Source: NIC37A-2 sp050289625 (lineage in GTDB: Bacteria > Myxococcota_A > Polyangia > Polyangiales > Polyangiaceae). Taken from it: a stretch of 15,095 nucleotides of DNA. The stretch lies in NCBI GenBank assembly GCA_050289625.1, contig JBNKGC010000144.1, forward strand, positions 1 to 15,095, in the 5' to 3' direction. Of the stretch, positions 6,855-13,878 are shown piece by piece. The translations under genes were made by a program, and so were the position numbers. The notes under the pieces were generated by a model, which worked only from the letters and a program-made list of their open reading frames with translations, made no database searches and had not been told where the DNA came from. Position 1 is the first letter of the stretch; each line of letters starts with the position of its first letter.

Positions 6855-7718
6855 ATGAAAAACCTACGCTATTCAGCACCCGTCCTCGCCTTGCTGTTCG
6901 CGCTCACCTCCGCCGCGTGCTCCGGTGGCGAGGAAGATTCATCACCGCCGCCCTGCAACGAGGATCCGTGGAGCTGTCCCACCGGGCAGACTTGTTCGCC
7001 CATCGATGCGGTGGGCTCCGAGTTTGCCTGTGTCAACAGCGGCCCCGGGCAATTCGGTGACGCTTGCCTCGGGGTGGTCGGCTCGGCCGAATGTGCCGAT
7101 GGGCTCGCGTGCAACCTGATGACTCCGACGGATCGCACCTGCACCGCCTACTGCGATCCAACCGATCCAGCGCGGGTCTGCCCAGACGGCGGCGTCTGTT
7201 TCACGGCCCAGACCTCGGGTGGTCGCAGGGTGAACGTGTGCCAGCCGGCGTCGAGCAGCGGGAGCGGTCAGATGACGGGCTCGGGCGGGAGTACGTCCAG
7301 CGGAGCGAGCACGGAGCTTCCGGAGGGATGGTCCGATCTCAGCTTGGAGGAACGGTGCGCCCAGGCCGATACCCACATCAGCCAGAGCTGTGGAGGTGAA
7401 CCGAGTCAGGATGGCATCGACTTCTGCCTGGAAGGCTATGCCCAGTACGAGCCCATCGGTTGCGGCGCTGCGAACGACGCCTACGTGGCCTGCACCGCGA
7501 CAGCAGAACTCGACTGCTTTGACCCGTGTGCGCAGGAACTCGAAGTGCTCAACGCTTGCGAGGCCAACTTCACCCTGCGCACCGGGTGCGAGCGAATGGT
7601 CCGAAGGGACAGCGAGTGCTCAGCCGAGTCGCCCTATTTGATCCAGTGCCCCGACTCCGAACCCGTGGGTTGTGTCCCGGTGGGGGAGAACGGTTTCTGC
7701 TGTGCCGTGCTGCCCTGA
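6855..7718 (+). CDS. cysteine-rich lipoprotein, hypothetical
   Basis: A 287-residue protein with a clear lipoprotein signal: basic start MKNLRY, hydrophobic core, and TSAAC with Cys22 as the lipidation site, then an acidic/Ser linker. The mature part has two Cys-rich blocks separated by a Ser/Gly linker (about 131-152). The N-terminal block contains CPTGQTC, CADGLAC and CPDGGVC, like small disulfide knots in myxobacterial surface proteins; the C-terminal block includes DCFDPCAQELEVLNAC and ends GCVPVGENGFCCAVLP. Ser at +2 of the lipidated cysteine favours outer-membrane sorting. The start is preceded by a purine-rich stretch (GAAGAAACGAAAGT). Its last 60 bases recur in a decayed copy ending at 8171, and another Cys-rich lipoprotein follows at 8332. 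No enzymatic motif is seen; ligand unknown. Confidence 0.85.
   Translation: MKNLRYSAPVLALLFALTSAACSGGEEDSSPPPCNEDPWSCPTGQTCSPIDAVGSEFACVNSGPGQFGDACLGVVGSAECADGLACNLMTPTDRTCTAYCDPTDPARVCPDGGVCFTAQTSGGRRVNVCQPASSSGSGQMTGSGGSTSSGASTELPEGWSDLSLEERCAQADTHISQSCGGEPSQDGIDFCLEGYAQYEPIGCGAANDAYVACTATAELDCFDPCAQELEVLNACEANFTLRTGCERMVRRDSECSAESPYLIQCPDSEPVGCVPVGENGFCCAVLP
7659..7718 (+). repeat. 3'-end repeat, copy in the intact lipoprotein gene
   Basis: The last 60 bases of the gene at 6855-7718, coding EPVGCVPVGENGFCCAVLP and stop, match 8112-8171 with a run of identity TGCTGTGCCGTGCTGCCCTGA at the end. This points to duplication of the gene or of its tail. Confidence 0.8.
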
Positions 7719-7925
7719 GCGAGCGTGCCCAATCCCGCTGCCCCCAGCGCTCATGCGAGCCACTCCTTGACCTACTTCACCCTTGGGCTTAACGCCGGCC
7801 CCAGCCTCGCTGACTCTGTTCCGAACTCCCCACCCGACGAGGACCCGGGCGCGTCTGAGGAAACCTGGTGGGAGGCTCCATCACCGACCGAGCTCAGGAA
7901 ACAGGATGAGGAGAGCGAAGCCGTC

Positions 7926-8171
7926 ATGGTTGGTACCGACGCTTCACCCCGTCACGGGGCATGGTGTACGGTGGCGTGGCATGGGTTGTCGCGCCCTGAT
8001 CGCGCGGATCCGTGTGTGGGGCTGAGCGACGACGAGTGCTCTGCGGACCCGACCTGCACCTCCGGTACCTGCTGAGCGCGCACGCAGGCCTCCCCCATAT
8101 GCCTGGACACCGAACCTGTGGGGTGTGTCCCGGAGGGTGAGTACGGCTACTGCTGTGCCGTGCTGCCCTGA
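7926..8171 (+). pseudogene. decayed paralogue of the preceding Cys-rich lipoprotein (3' part), TGA-interrupted
   Basis: The plus frame from 7926 reads ADPCVGLSDDECSADPTC and TSGTC, meets a TGA at 8073-8075, then continues in the same frame as ARTQASPICLDTEPVGCVPE and GEYGYCCAVLP to the TGA at 8169-8171. The tail is clearly homologous to the end of the 6855-7718 protein (EPVGCVPVGENGFCCAVLP). The CxxLsxxxCsadpxC pattern is a common disulfide module of myxobacterial proteins. No signal peptide or N-terminal block is present, so this is a partial copy, with one in-frame stop. UGA readthrough (for example selenocysteine) is formally possible, but the truncated start argues against it. Confidence 0.65.
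8112..8171 (+). repeat. 3'-end repeat, copy in the decayed paralogue
   Basis: Matches 7659-7718 over 60 bases with a small number of substitutions, in the same reading frame, and both copies end in the same TGA. Confidence 0.8.
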
Positions 8172-8331
8172 GTCAGCTTGCAGCTCAGTCCATCGTGCAA
8201 CGTCAGTTGGGTTTCGAGTAGATGCCCGTTGTCCGCGGAGGCGGGGGGCACCGTCAGAGCGGACTCGCCCTGGAGGTGCATGGTGCCCGAGGGAGGGCCG
8301 TGTTAGCCCACGTGGCTTGGGAAATGGATTG

Positions 8332-9099
8332 ATGAAAAATAGAGAATTCTTCGTTTCACTCGGTGCCCTGTTCGTCGCCGCAGCATGTTCGTCCTCCAGC
8401 GGAGGCGGCGATTCCTCCCACCAGATGGCCACCGGGGGCTCCGGAGCGTTCACGACCGGTGGCACTGGCGGAGTGTCAGGAGGGGGCGGCATTGGTACAG
8501 GGGCCGCAGGTAGCGGCACTGGCGCGGCGGGCAGCGGCACCGGGGGCAGCGACGCGATGGCGGAGCGGCTGACCAGGGCGTGCGAGGATTCATGCGCGGT
8601 GGCGGAGAGCTGCATCGAAACGGTCCCTGACTGCGTGGCGAACTGCCTCCTAGGCACGAATCTTTTCGACGCGACTTGTCAGGAACTGATCCTGGCCGAG
8701 GCCGAATGCCAGGCCACCCTTGAGTGCGACGAGCTGATCGCCTACACCAATCAGCGTCGGGGTGATCCGAATTGTGGTGCGCAATTCGATGCACTCTTCG
8801 AGCAGTGCACTGTGACCGGTGGAGAGGTACCTACCGAGTGCACGAGCTTCTGCGGGGCTTTGCAGGAGTGCGGCATCGATGGCGTTGCGGGCCAGGGCGC
8901 ATGCGAGGAGAACTGCGTCACGTACCTCACGGGGATAGATATCGCGGCTGGTAGCGCGGCGTGCGTGGCGACGTGGCAGGAGGCCTACGGGTGCATGGGC
9001 GCAACCGACTGCACTCAACTCGCCGCCGTGCTCTCGTCAGGGACGACTCCGTCGGAATGCGCGTACCTCGACGACGAGATCCTCGACGTCTGCTACTGA
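8332..9099 (+). CDS. cysteine-rich lipoprotein with Gly-rich linker, hypothetical
   Basis: A 255-residue protein. ATG 8332 is chosen because it gives a perfect lipoprotein signal, MKNREFFVSLGALFVAAAC, with Cys19 lipidated; the frame is open upstream from 8125 but that part is Arg-rich and unlike a protein start. Ser+2 favours the outer membrane. Residues about 20-75 form a low-complexity Gly/Thr/Ser tether including a repeated GTGAAGS unit. The remainder is a Cys-rich domain with paired motifs such as RACEDSCAVAESC, DCVANC, ECTSFCGALQECG and CEENC, each a cysteine-helix repeat, seen also in the neighbouring lipoprotein. This architecture, tether plus helical disulfide repeats, is typical of myxobacterial surface lipoproteins of unknown role. 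It converges with ppnP on the other strand. Confidence 0.88.
   Translation: MKNREFFVSLGALFVAAACSSSSGGGDSSHQMATGGSGAFTTGGTGGVSGGGGIGTGAAGSGTGAAGSGTGGSDAMAERLTRACEDSCAVAESCIETVPDCVANCLLGTNLFDATCQELILAEAECQATLECDELIAYTNQRRGDPNCGAQFDALFEQCTVTGGEVPTECTSFCGALQECGIDGVAGQGACEENCVTYLTGIDIAAGSAACVATWQEAYGCMGATDCTQLAAVLSSGTTPSECAYLDDEILDVCY
8494..8550 (+). repeat. 21-bp in-gene tandem repeat (GTGAAGS unit)
   Basis: Two 21-base units (8494-8514 and 8515-8535) and a partial third (8536-8550) encode GTGAAGS-GTGAAGS-GTGGS in the linker of the 8332-9099 lipoprotein. The units differ mostly at third codon positions, so the repeat is old or under selection at the protein level. Such linkers can change length by slippage. 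Confidence 0.75.
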
Positions 9100-9170
9100 G
9101 CGCCCCGGAAACGCCTCCGGTCGCGCGCGCCGCCCTGGGCTTGCGACGGCTCAGCTCGTTTGCGGGGCGC
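9100..9170. terminator. weak inverted repeat between convergent genes
   Basis: GCGCCCCG directly after the stop (9100-9107) is complementary to CGGGGCGC at 9163-9170. The 55-base loop and lack of a T-run make a classical intrinsic terminator unlikely, but its place between two convergent genes (stop at 9099, stop of ppnP at 9180) fits a shared termination zone. Confidence 0.25.
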
Positions 9171-9179
9171 CCGAGGTGT

Positions 9180-9461
9180 TCAGAGATACTCGCACAAGTA
9201 CGCGGTCGGTCCCGCAGCAACCACCGTGAACGAACTGTCTCCCGGAACTTCGAACGAAGTGCCGGCCGGATAGTGAGCGCTGGTCGTAGCGTCCTTCAGG
9301 GTAACGACAAGTTCGCCTGAGACGACGGTCATGCGTTCCGGAGCGCTGGTGCCAAAGGTGTGTGAGCCCTGGGCGATGACGCCCACCGACTGGCGGCGAC
9401 CGAGTCGCTCGAACCCGATGCTCTGTACCAACCCATCGAAGTAGCTGTTGTGCTGAAGCAT
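9180..9461 (-). CDS. ppnP: pyrimidine/purine nucleoside phosphorylase PpnP (DUF1255, YaiE family)
   Basis: A 93-residue single-domain cupin, the standard length for PpnP/YaiE. Family signatures are the start MLQHNSYFDGLVQSIGF, SVGVIAQGSHTFGTSAPERM, TVVSGELVV and the end PTAYLCEYL. E. coli PpnP catalyses phosphorolysis of diverse nucleosides to base and ribose-1-phosphate, so a cytosolic nucleoside salvage role is expected. ATG 9461 gives the standard N-terminus. The gene lies 75 nt downstream of the stop of the lipoprotein gene on the same strand, so co-transcription is possible but the two have no obvious functional link. It is convergent with the lipoprotein gene to its left. Confidence 0.95.
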   Translation of the reverse strand: MLQHNSYFDGLVQSIGFERLGRRQSVGVIAQGSHTFGTSAPERMTVVSGELVVTLKDATTSAHYPAGTSFEVPGDSSFTVVAAGPTAYLCEYL

Positions 9462-9536
9462 GGGCTAGCGTTTAGCATTGGCCTTCAGCGAATCCAGCAG
9501 GGTTCCTGGGTCGGCGCGGACGCAGCCGGAGAAGAG

Positions 9537-10652
9537 CTATTTCTTGACGAAAGTGATGGGAACGTTGATGAGGGCGCTACCACCGGCGGGTGGGTCGAAC
9601 GTCGCCTGCGAGGCTCGTGCCATGACGCATGTGCCCACGCTTTGTCGGAGTTCGAGCATGCGTCCGGAGACCCTCGTAACGCGTCCCTTTGAGCCGACGT
9701 GCAGGGTCAATGCGATCACCCCCTCGATGGTCGGATCTTCATTGAGGGCGCGCTGGTAGCACCGCCGAAAACCGGCGCGCATCCGCGCGACCACTCGGTT
9801 CGCATTGCTGACGCCGTCTGCCAAGTTCCCTCTCTCAACGCGCGCCGTAGCAGCGTCTGGGGCGAAGCCCTGGTCGTCCCAGAAGTACTCGCGGTCGAAA
9901 CTCCAGATGGGAGCGGGGCCCATCAGCTGCTTCACTTCTTCGTCGCTTTTCGAGGGCAACTTTCGAAGTGTCGAGAACGCGATCCTCCACAACTCTCGCG
10001 GGTAGCCGTAGCTTTCGAGGATACGGTAGACTTCGAGGTAGCCTGGTAGTACCGCGTTCTCGAGAGCGCCTTCGGGGGCTTGCTCCGGCAGGCCTGCCAA
10101 AAGCACGATGGCTTCGCAGGCGAGGAGGGCTCCGCGCAACTCCAGGCGACCCGCGAAGGCCCTCGCCCGCTGACCATGGCGTACCGCGGCCGTCCAGTCC
10201 CCGCGAGCCAGGGCGAGGCGAGCCCACGCCAGTTCGGTTTTCGCCAACGGTTCGACGCTGCGAGCCCTATCCCGCTCGGCCCAGACGCTCGCGGCGTCCA
10301 GGTCCGTCCCGGCTGCGTCGTACTGCTCGAGGCGCATGAGACCGTCTGCACGAGTGATGAGCAAGTCGACGACGGTGGCCGCGGAAGCCTTTGGAGCGAA
10401 TGAAAGCCCCCGTGTCGCAAGGCCCACCGGCGATTGCGGGTCATCGACCGGGACGGTTCGCCACACATTTTCGCGCGCCCGAGCGAGGAACACCCGGGCC
10501 TTGTCATCGTCGGTGGGTGCCGGGGCAGGAGTTGGCGCGGGCTCGGTCGCGAGCGGTGCTCGCGAGTTGCGAGGTACGCAGCCCGGGGCGACGAGGCATG
10601 CCAGAAGCACGGCAAGGCAATGTCGGGTGAAAGCGTTCGCACCGAGGGGCAT
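9537..10652 (-). CDS. lipoprotein with AgmX/PglI (TonB-like) C-terminal domain
   Basis: A 371-residue lipoprotein. The signal peptide ends LVAPGC with Cys25 as lipid anchor. Next is a Pro/Ala-rich stretch (about 33-47), then a helical region (about 90-230) with TPR-like helix pairs (DLLITRADGLMRLEQYDAAG, LAWARLALARGDWTAAVRHG). The C-terminal 80 residues (RAGFRRCYQRALNEDPTIEG, LTLHVGSKGRVTRV, CVMARASQATFDPP) match the AgmX/PglI C-terminal domain common in myxobacteria and related to TonB C-termini; in myxobacteria AgmX belongs to gliding motility machinery, but most members are of unknown role. ATG 10652 places the signal peptide properly. It is the first gene of a minus-strand pair with ppnP. 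A peptidoglycan- or envelope-associated role is inference. Confidence 0.85.
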   Translation of the reverse strand: MPLGANAFTRHCLAVLLACLVAPGCVPRNSRAPLATEPAPTPAPAPTDDDKARVFLARARENVWRTVPVDDPQSPVGLATRGLSFAPKASAATVVDLLITRADGLMRLEQYDAAGTDLDAASVWAERDRARSVEPLAKTELAWARLALARGDWTAAVRHGQRARAFAGRLELRGALLACEAIVLLAGLPEQAPEGALENAVLPGYLEVYRILESYGYPRELWRIAFSTLRKLPSKSDEEVKQLMGPAPIWSFDREYFWDDQGFAPDAATARVERGNLADGVSNANRVVARMRAGFRRCYQRALNEDPTIEGVIALTLHVGSKGRVTRVSGRMLELRQSVGTCVMARASQATFDPPAGGSALINVPITFVKK

Positions 10653-10681
10653 CGCGCACTTTTACGACGACGCACCCTGGC

Positions 10682-10711
10682 AGTAAACGGAGGGCCAGCG
10701 GGCGTACGCAA
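10682..10711 (-). promoter_or_regulatory. weak sigma70-like promoter candidate
   Basis: On the minus strand TTGCGT (10711-10706) and TTTACT (10687-10682) are separated by 18 bp, and the ATG of the lipoprotein gene lies 30 bp beyond the -10 box. Each box matches the sigma70 consensus only partly. Confidence 0.25.
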
Positions 10712-10741
10712 CGGCGCGGAGTTCCGGCGAATCCCTTGGGC

Positions 10742-10939
10742 TCACTCCGAACTGAGTCCTCGGAGAGAGCGTCGACCGGCCACTTCGAGGATGAAGCGGG
10801 CGCGCGCTTCGTTGCTGCCGCCGTAGGCGTCGGTGCGCCGATTCGTGTGGGGATGCAGAAACTGATTCAGCAAGTACCCGTTGGCCGCATGGAGCTCGAT
10901 GCCATCGAACCCGGCGCGCACCGCGTTGCGAGCGGGTTG
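10742..10939 (-). pseudogene. internal fragment of an Old Yellow Enzyme (NADH:flavin oxidoreductase) gene
   Basis: The minus strand encodes QPARNAVRAGFDGIELHAAN, GYLLNQFLHPHTNRRTDAYG and GSNEARARFILEV, then drifts to a TGA at 10742-10744. This is the well-known central block of OYE/NemA-type flavoenzymes: AGFDGVELH..NGYLLDQF...NRRTDAYGGS.ENRARF, including the His/Asn motif HAAN. A complete protein needs about 360 residues; only about 50 are present. Neither the N-terminal FMN-binding half nor the C-terminal part appears nearby. The fragment begins directly after the stop of the small membrane protein gene and in the same frame. It is the relic of a deletion or rearrangement at the downstream border of the glycolytic operon. 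Confidence 0.85.
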
Positions 10940-11191
10940 TCAAAAGACCTTCTCTCCGGACTCGCCTTCTTTCGCCGCGCCGACGTCGTCGAGTTCTTCC
11001 GAGAGGGTGTCCTTCAGCCGTTCGAGGAGATGCCCCAAGGTGGTGCCGAATTGGGCAGCTTGTGGAGTCGCGAGGATCGCCTTGAGGTGTTCGTAGCCGG
11101 TGCGGTCACCGATGGGCACCGCCATGAAGCCGAGCAGGGCGAATACGGAGACCACGAGCCCGAACAGGCGACGACCGGCGGACAGGAACAC
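10940..11191 (-). CDS. small membrane protein, hypothetical
   Basis: From GTG 11191 the frame encodes 83 residues: MFLSAGRRLFGLVVSVFALL starts a positively charged N-terminus and one transmembrane segment (about 8-28). A short loop and a charged amphipathic C-terminal helix follow (FGTTLGHLLERLKDTLSEEL). The frame is open further upstream, but that part overlaps the gene before it and is Arg/Pro/Ser-rich. It starts 10 nt after the stop of the GT-C-like gene, so it looks like the last gene of the operon. No Shine-Dalgarno is clear. The C-terminal end is uncertain because the OYE relic joins immediately after the TGA in the same frame, so the original stop may have been elsewhere. Confidence 0.55.
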   Translation of the reverse strand: MFLSAGRRLFGLVVSVFALLGFMAVPIGDRTGYEHLKAILATPQAAQFGTTLGHLLERLKDTLSEELDDVGAAKEGESGEKVF

Positions 11192-11201
11192 GCCCGGCAG
11201 G

Positions 11202-12749
11202 TTAGGGCAGGGGGCGCGAAACGGGCGAGTTTCCGGCAACTTGGGGCAGGGGTACGAGCTCCAGGCGGCTTGCGCCGCCTCCGGAAGCGCCCCAGGCGGT
11301 CGCGAGGTGGCCCGTTGAGAGGACCGCCTGCGTGGCGTCGACCTCCCGCGCGGCCTCGAGCACCGTCTCGGGGGACAGCGGCCGGGTCTCGGGCTGGCGT
11401 GGGTCGTGCTTTTCGAGCACACGACAGAGCTCGGGTGCGCCGAACCCCGCGATCACCGCGAAATATCCAAAGTCCGGGGTGGCGACGACGAGGCCGTGAT
11501 TCGATCGAGACCGGCTTCTCGCATCACGACCGAGCGAAAGCTCGGCGCTGCGATCAGCGAACCCGTCGCGCCGGGCGTACCAGGGCCGAAGGCACGAAAC
11601 GCTTACGACGACGATGAGTGCCCATGCGCCGAAGAGCACGAGGCGGCGCTCACGCCACGCGACGAGGGCCAGGTGACCAAGCGCGATCGAAGACAGGAGC
11701 CAGACGGAGAGCACCGCCCGTTCGGAGTGGTGCGTCGGTGCACCACCGCGGAGCTCGCCGACGATCAGAAAAGCGATTTGAAGGGCGATGAGGAGCACCG
11801 GCCGCCGCCACGGAAGGGAAGGGCGGAGCAGGAGGAGACCGAGGACGGTCGCGCCGACGAGCTCGGGTTCGTGACGGAGTACGGCGAGTGGATAGTCGGC
11901 TACGGACGTCCAATCTGCGGCGGCTCCACCCAAGGCCGCCTTGTAGTCGGCCACTCGGTGAACGAAGAAGAAGAGGTCGTCGTGACGCACGAGCCCATGC
12001 AGAAGCCAAGCGACGGGAAACGAAGCGGCCATCCCGGCCGCGACCCACAGTCCACGGCGTTTCAGCCGGCGGGCATCCCAAGCTGAAAGAAAGGCGAAGC
12101 CCAGTGCGACGGGCCACGCCTCGTATCGACTGCCTGCTGCCAGAGTGAGAAGCCCCGCACCCACGATGCGGAGAGTGACGCTGTCGATCGCGTCTTGTCG
12201 CGGAACCAGAGTGGCCACGCCCAACACCACGGCGCTCGCCGTGAGGAGCTCCGGGACAGTCGCGACCCCGAGCCAGGCAGAGTAGGGAAACGCGGCGGCA
12301 AGCCCCCCCCCAGCGAAGGCCGCTGCTCGAGAACAGCCCAGGAGCCGAGCCGCGGCGTACACCCACCAAACCGCGACGATGCCCGACGCGATCGCCACCA
12401 CGCGGGCCACCTCGAAGGACCGCCCGAACAGGAGCATGGGCAGACCTTGAATCCAGAACGGGATCGGCAGCCAGCTGGTTCCACTCGGGTCGAGCGAGGG
12501 AGAGTGGGCGAACTCCTGGGCGATCACCACCCGGGCGAAGTCGTCGTCGCTGATGGCGACGAAGCCACCTGCCACCACGAGCAGTGAGACCGCGAGCTTT
12601 AGGAGACCGAGGACCGTGAGTTCCTTCGCCGAATCCCGGAGCGCGTGGCGCGCCCAATCGACAAGACCCGCCACCACCGATGAGTGGGGCGGGCCTTGGC
12701 TCGGCTCCGACGTCGAAGTCAGACGATCGTCATCGACGGCGAGGCTCAC
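11202..12749 (-). CDS. GT-C-type glycosyltransferase-like polytopic membrane protein
   Basis: GTG 12749 overlaps the TGA of secG (GTGA), which fixes the start and gives 515 residues. The protein has about 10 hydrophobic segments. The first extracytoplasmic loop contains the acidic cluster ISDDDFARVVIAQEFAHSPS followed by LDPSGTSWLPIPFWIQGLP, in the position of the acidic catalytic motif in GT-C/ArnT/PMT enzymes. Later loops include GSRYEAWP and GGAPTHHSERAVL. A soluble C-terminal domain (about 410-515) follows. Such enzymes use polyprenyl-phosphate sugars to glycosylate lipids or proteins; donor and acceptor cannot be deduced. The long ORF upstream of 12749 lies antisense-free over secG but is in another frame from it and is not a likely start. 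Confidence 0.75.
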   Translation of the reverse strand: MSLAVDDDRLTSTSEPSQGPPHSSVVAGLVDWARHALRDSAKELTVLGLLKLAVSLLVVAGGFVAISDDDFARVVIAQEFAHSPSLDPSGTSWLPIPFWIQGLPMLLFGRSFEVARVVAIASGIVAVWWVYAAARLLGCSRAAAFAGGGLAAAFPYSAWLGVATVPELLTASAVVLGVATLVPRQDAIDSVTLRIVGAGLLTLAAGSRYEAWPVALGFAFLSAWDARRLKRRGLWVAAGMAASFPVAWLLHGLVRHDDLFFFVHRVADYKAALGGAAADWTSVADYPLAVLRHEPELVGATVLGLLLLRPSLPWRRPVLLIALQIAFLIVGELRGGAPTHHSERAVLSVWLLSSIALGHLALVAWRERRLVLFGAWALIVVVSVSCLRPWYARRDGFADRSAELSLGRDARSRSRSNHGLVVATPDFGYFAVIAGFGAPELCRVLEKHDPRQPETRPLSPETVLEAAREVDATQAVLSTGHLATAWGASGGGASRLELVPLPQVAGNSPVSRPLP

Positions 12750-13069
12750 TTCTTTTCGGTGACCGGTGGTGTCCCCGGTTCCTCCGCCTGTTTGGCGGCA
12801 GCGGCGGCCCGCGCTTCGAGCGAATCTCCTGTCGTGGACGAGAGATACGCCAGGGCGACGCTCGTGAAGAAGAAGATGAAGCCTGTGACCCAGGTCGCCT
12901 TCGTCAGCACGTTGCCGGCGCCACGTCCGCCAAAGACCTGCGTCGCCGCAGCACCCGTGAACGCTCCGAGGCCACCGCTCTTGCCTGGCTGAAGCAACAC
13001 GACGAGCACCAAAAACAGGCACGCACAGACGTGGATGACGGTGAGAGGCTTTTCGATGAGCTCAGCCAT
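12746..13069 (-). CDS. secG: preprotein translocase subunit SecG
   Basis: A 107-residue inner-membrane protein with the SecG layout: transmembrane helix 1 (about 8-27, LTVIHVCACLFLVLVVLLQ), the conserved loop QPGKSGGLGAFTGAAATQVF containing the SecG signature, and helix 2 (about 57-78, VTGFIFFFTSVALAYL), then a hydrophilic Ala/Glu-rich C-terminal tail. SecG binds SecYE and helps SecA-driven export. ATG 13069 has GAGAAAAG upstream as a possible ribosome-binding site. It lies 41 nt downstream of tpiA, an arrangement common in bacteria, and overlaps the next gene by GTGA. Confidence 0.95.
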   Translation of the reverse strand: MAELIEKPLTVIHVCACLFLVLVVLLQPGKSGGLGAFTGAAATQVFGGRGAGNVLTKATWVTGFIFFFTSVALAYLSSTTGDSLEARAAAAAKQAEEPGTPPVTEKK

Positions 13070-13110
13070 GATCTTTTCTCGGTGGTCTCGTGATGTTCGA
13101 AATGGGCGAA

Positions 13111-13878
13111 TCAGCCTTGGGCTGCGGCGATGATCTGGCCGAAGCCGTCGGCATCGAGTGACGCGCCACCGACGAGTGCTCCGTCGATGTCGGCGCAGCC
13201 GAGGAGCTCCGCTGCGTTCCCGGCCTTTACACTTCCACCGTAGAGAATACGCGTCTTCGCGGCCACGTCCGCCGAGACCTTCTCCGCCAGGCGAGCGCGG
13301 ATGGCCGCGTGCACTTCCTGAGCTTGCTCGGGCGTGGCGACCTTGCCGGTGCCGATGGCCCAGACGGGCTCGTAGGCGATCACGCCGACGCCGGGATTCT
13401 TCGCGAACAGGTCGGCGAAGGCGTCGAGCTGGCGGTTCACGACCGCGAGGGTCTGATCCGCTTCACGCTCCTCGAGCTTTTCGCCAATGCAGACGATCGG
13501 AATCAGTCCTGCCTCGAGGGCGGCTTCCGTCTTCTCTCGCACCTGCTCGTCCGTTTCCCCGAAGATCTCGCGACGCTCGCTGTGGCCAATGATGACCCAC
13601 TTCGCGCCGGAGGCCAGGAGCATGGGCGCGCTCACCTCACCGGTGAAGGCACCGCTGTCCTTGGGGTAGAAATTCTGCGCTGCCACGCCGACCTTGCCGC
13701 CGTTTTCGTCAGCCACCTGAGCCACCGCGGCGAGCGCGGTGAAGGGGGGAGACACCACGACGTCGACGTTCGGCGCCGAAGCTGCGGCTTTCGCGACGCC
13801 CGCGGCCAGCTCGCAGCCGTCGGGACCGCCCTTGTTCAATTTCCAGTTTCCAGCGATCAGCGGTGTGCGTTCAGTCAT
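13111..13878 (-). CDS. tpiA: triosephosphate isomerase
   Basis: A 255-residue TIM-barrel enzyme of usual length that interconverts dihydroxyacetone phosphate and glyceraldehyde-3-phosphate in glycolysis and gluconeogenesis. Catalytic residues are intact: Lys13 in NWKLNK (11-16), His99 in IGHSERR (97-103), Glu170 in AYEPVWAIGTGK (168-179, including the phosphate-gripping loop 6). The phosphate-binding YGGSV (213-217) is also present. ATG 13878 overlaps the stop of the PGK-like gene by 8 bases (ATGACTGA), so translation is probably coupled. Downstream, secG follows after 41 nt. Nothing in this gene suggests loss of function. Confidence 0.97.
   Translation of the reverse strand: MTERTPLIAGNWKLNKGGPDGCELAAGVAKAAASAPNVDVVVSPPFTALAAVAQVADENGGKVGVAAQNFYPKDSGAFTGEVSAPMLLASGAKWVIIGHSERREIFGETDEQVREKTEAALEAGLIPIVCIGEKLEEREADQTLAVVNRQLDAFADLFAKNPGVGVIAYEPVWAIGTGKVATPEQAQEVHAAIRARLAEKVSADVAAKTRILYGGSVKAGNAAELLGCADIDGALVGGASLDADGFGQIIAAAQG

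Larger units (their letters stand above)
7719..8331. other. 613-bp gap holding a decayed lipoprotein copy
   Basis: No intact gene is seen. Positions 7719-7925 have an open plus frame of low protein character. 7926-8171 is a decayed copy of the preceding lipoprotein's 3' end. 8172-8331 leads into the next lipoprotein gene. On the minus strand a 44-codon frame from ATG 8281 to TAG 8147 reads MHLQGESALTVPPASADNGH and looks faintly coding, but it has no support beyond composition. Confidence 0.5.

Noticed and set aside
10736..11617. 293-codon plus-strand open frame
   Set aside because: Lies opposite the OYE relic, the small membrane protein and the GT-C-like gene, whose minus-strand products are recognisable or membrane-like.
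11650..12657. 335-codon minus-strand open frame in another frame inside the GT-C-like gene
   Set aside because: Arg/Gly/Ser-rich, overlapping a frame that encodes regular transmembrane helices.
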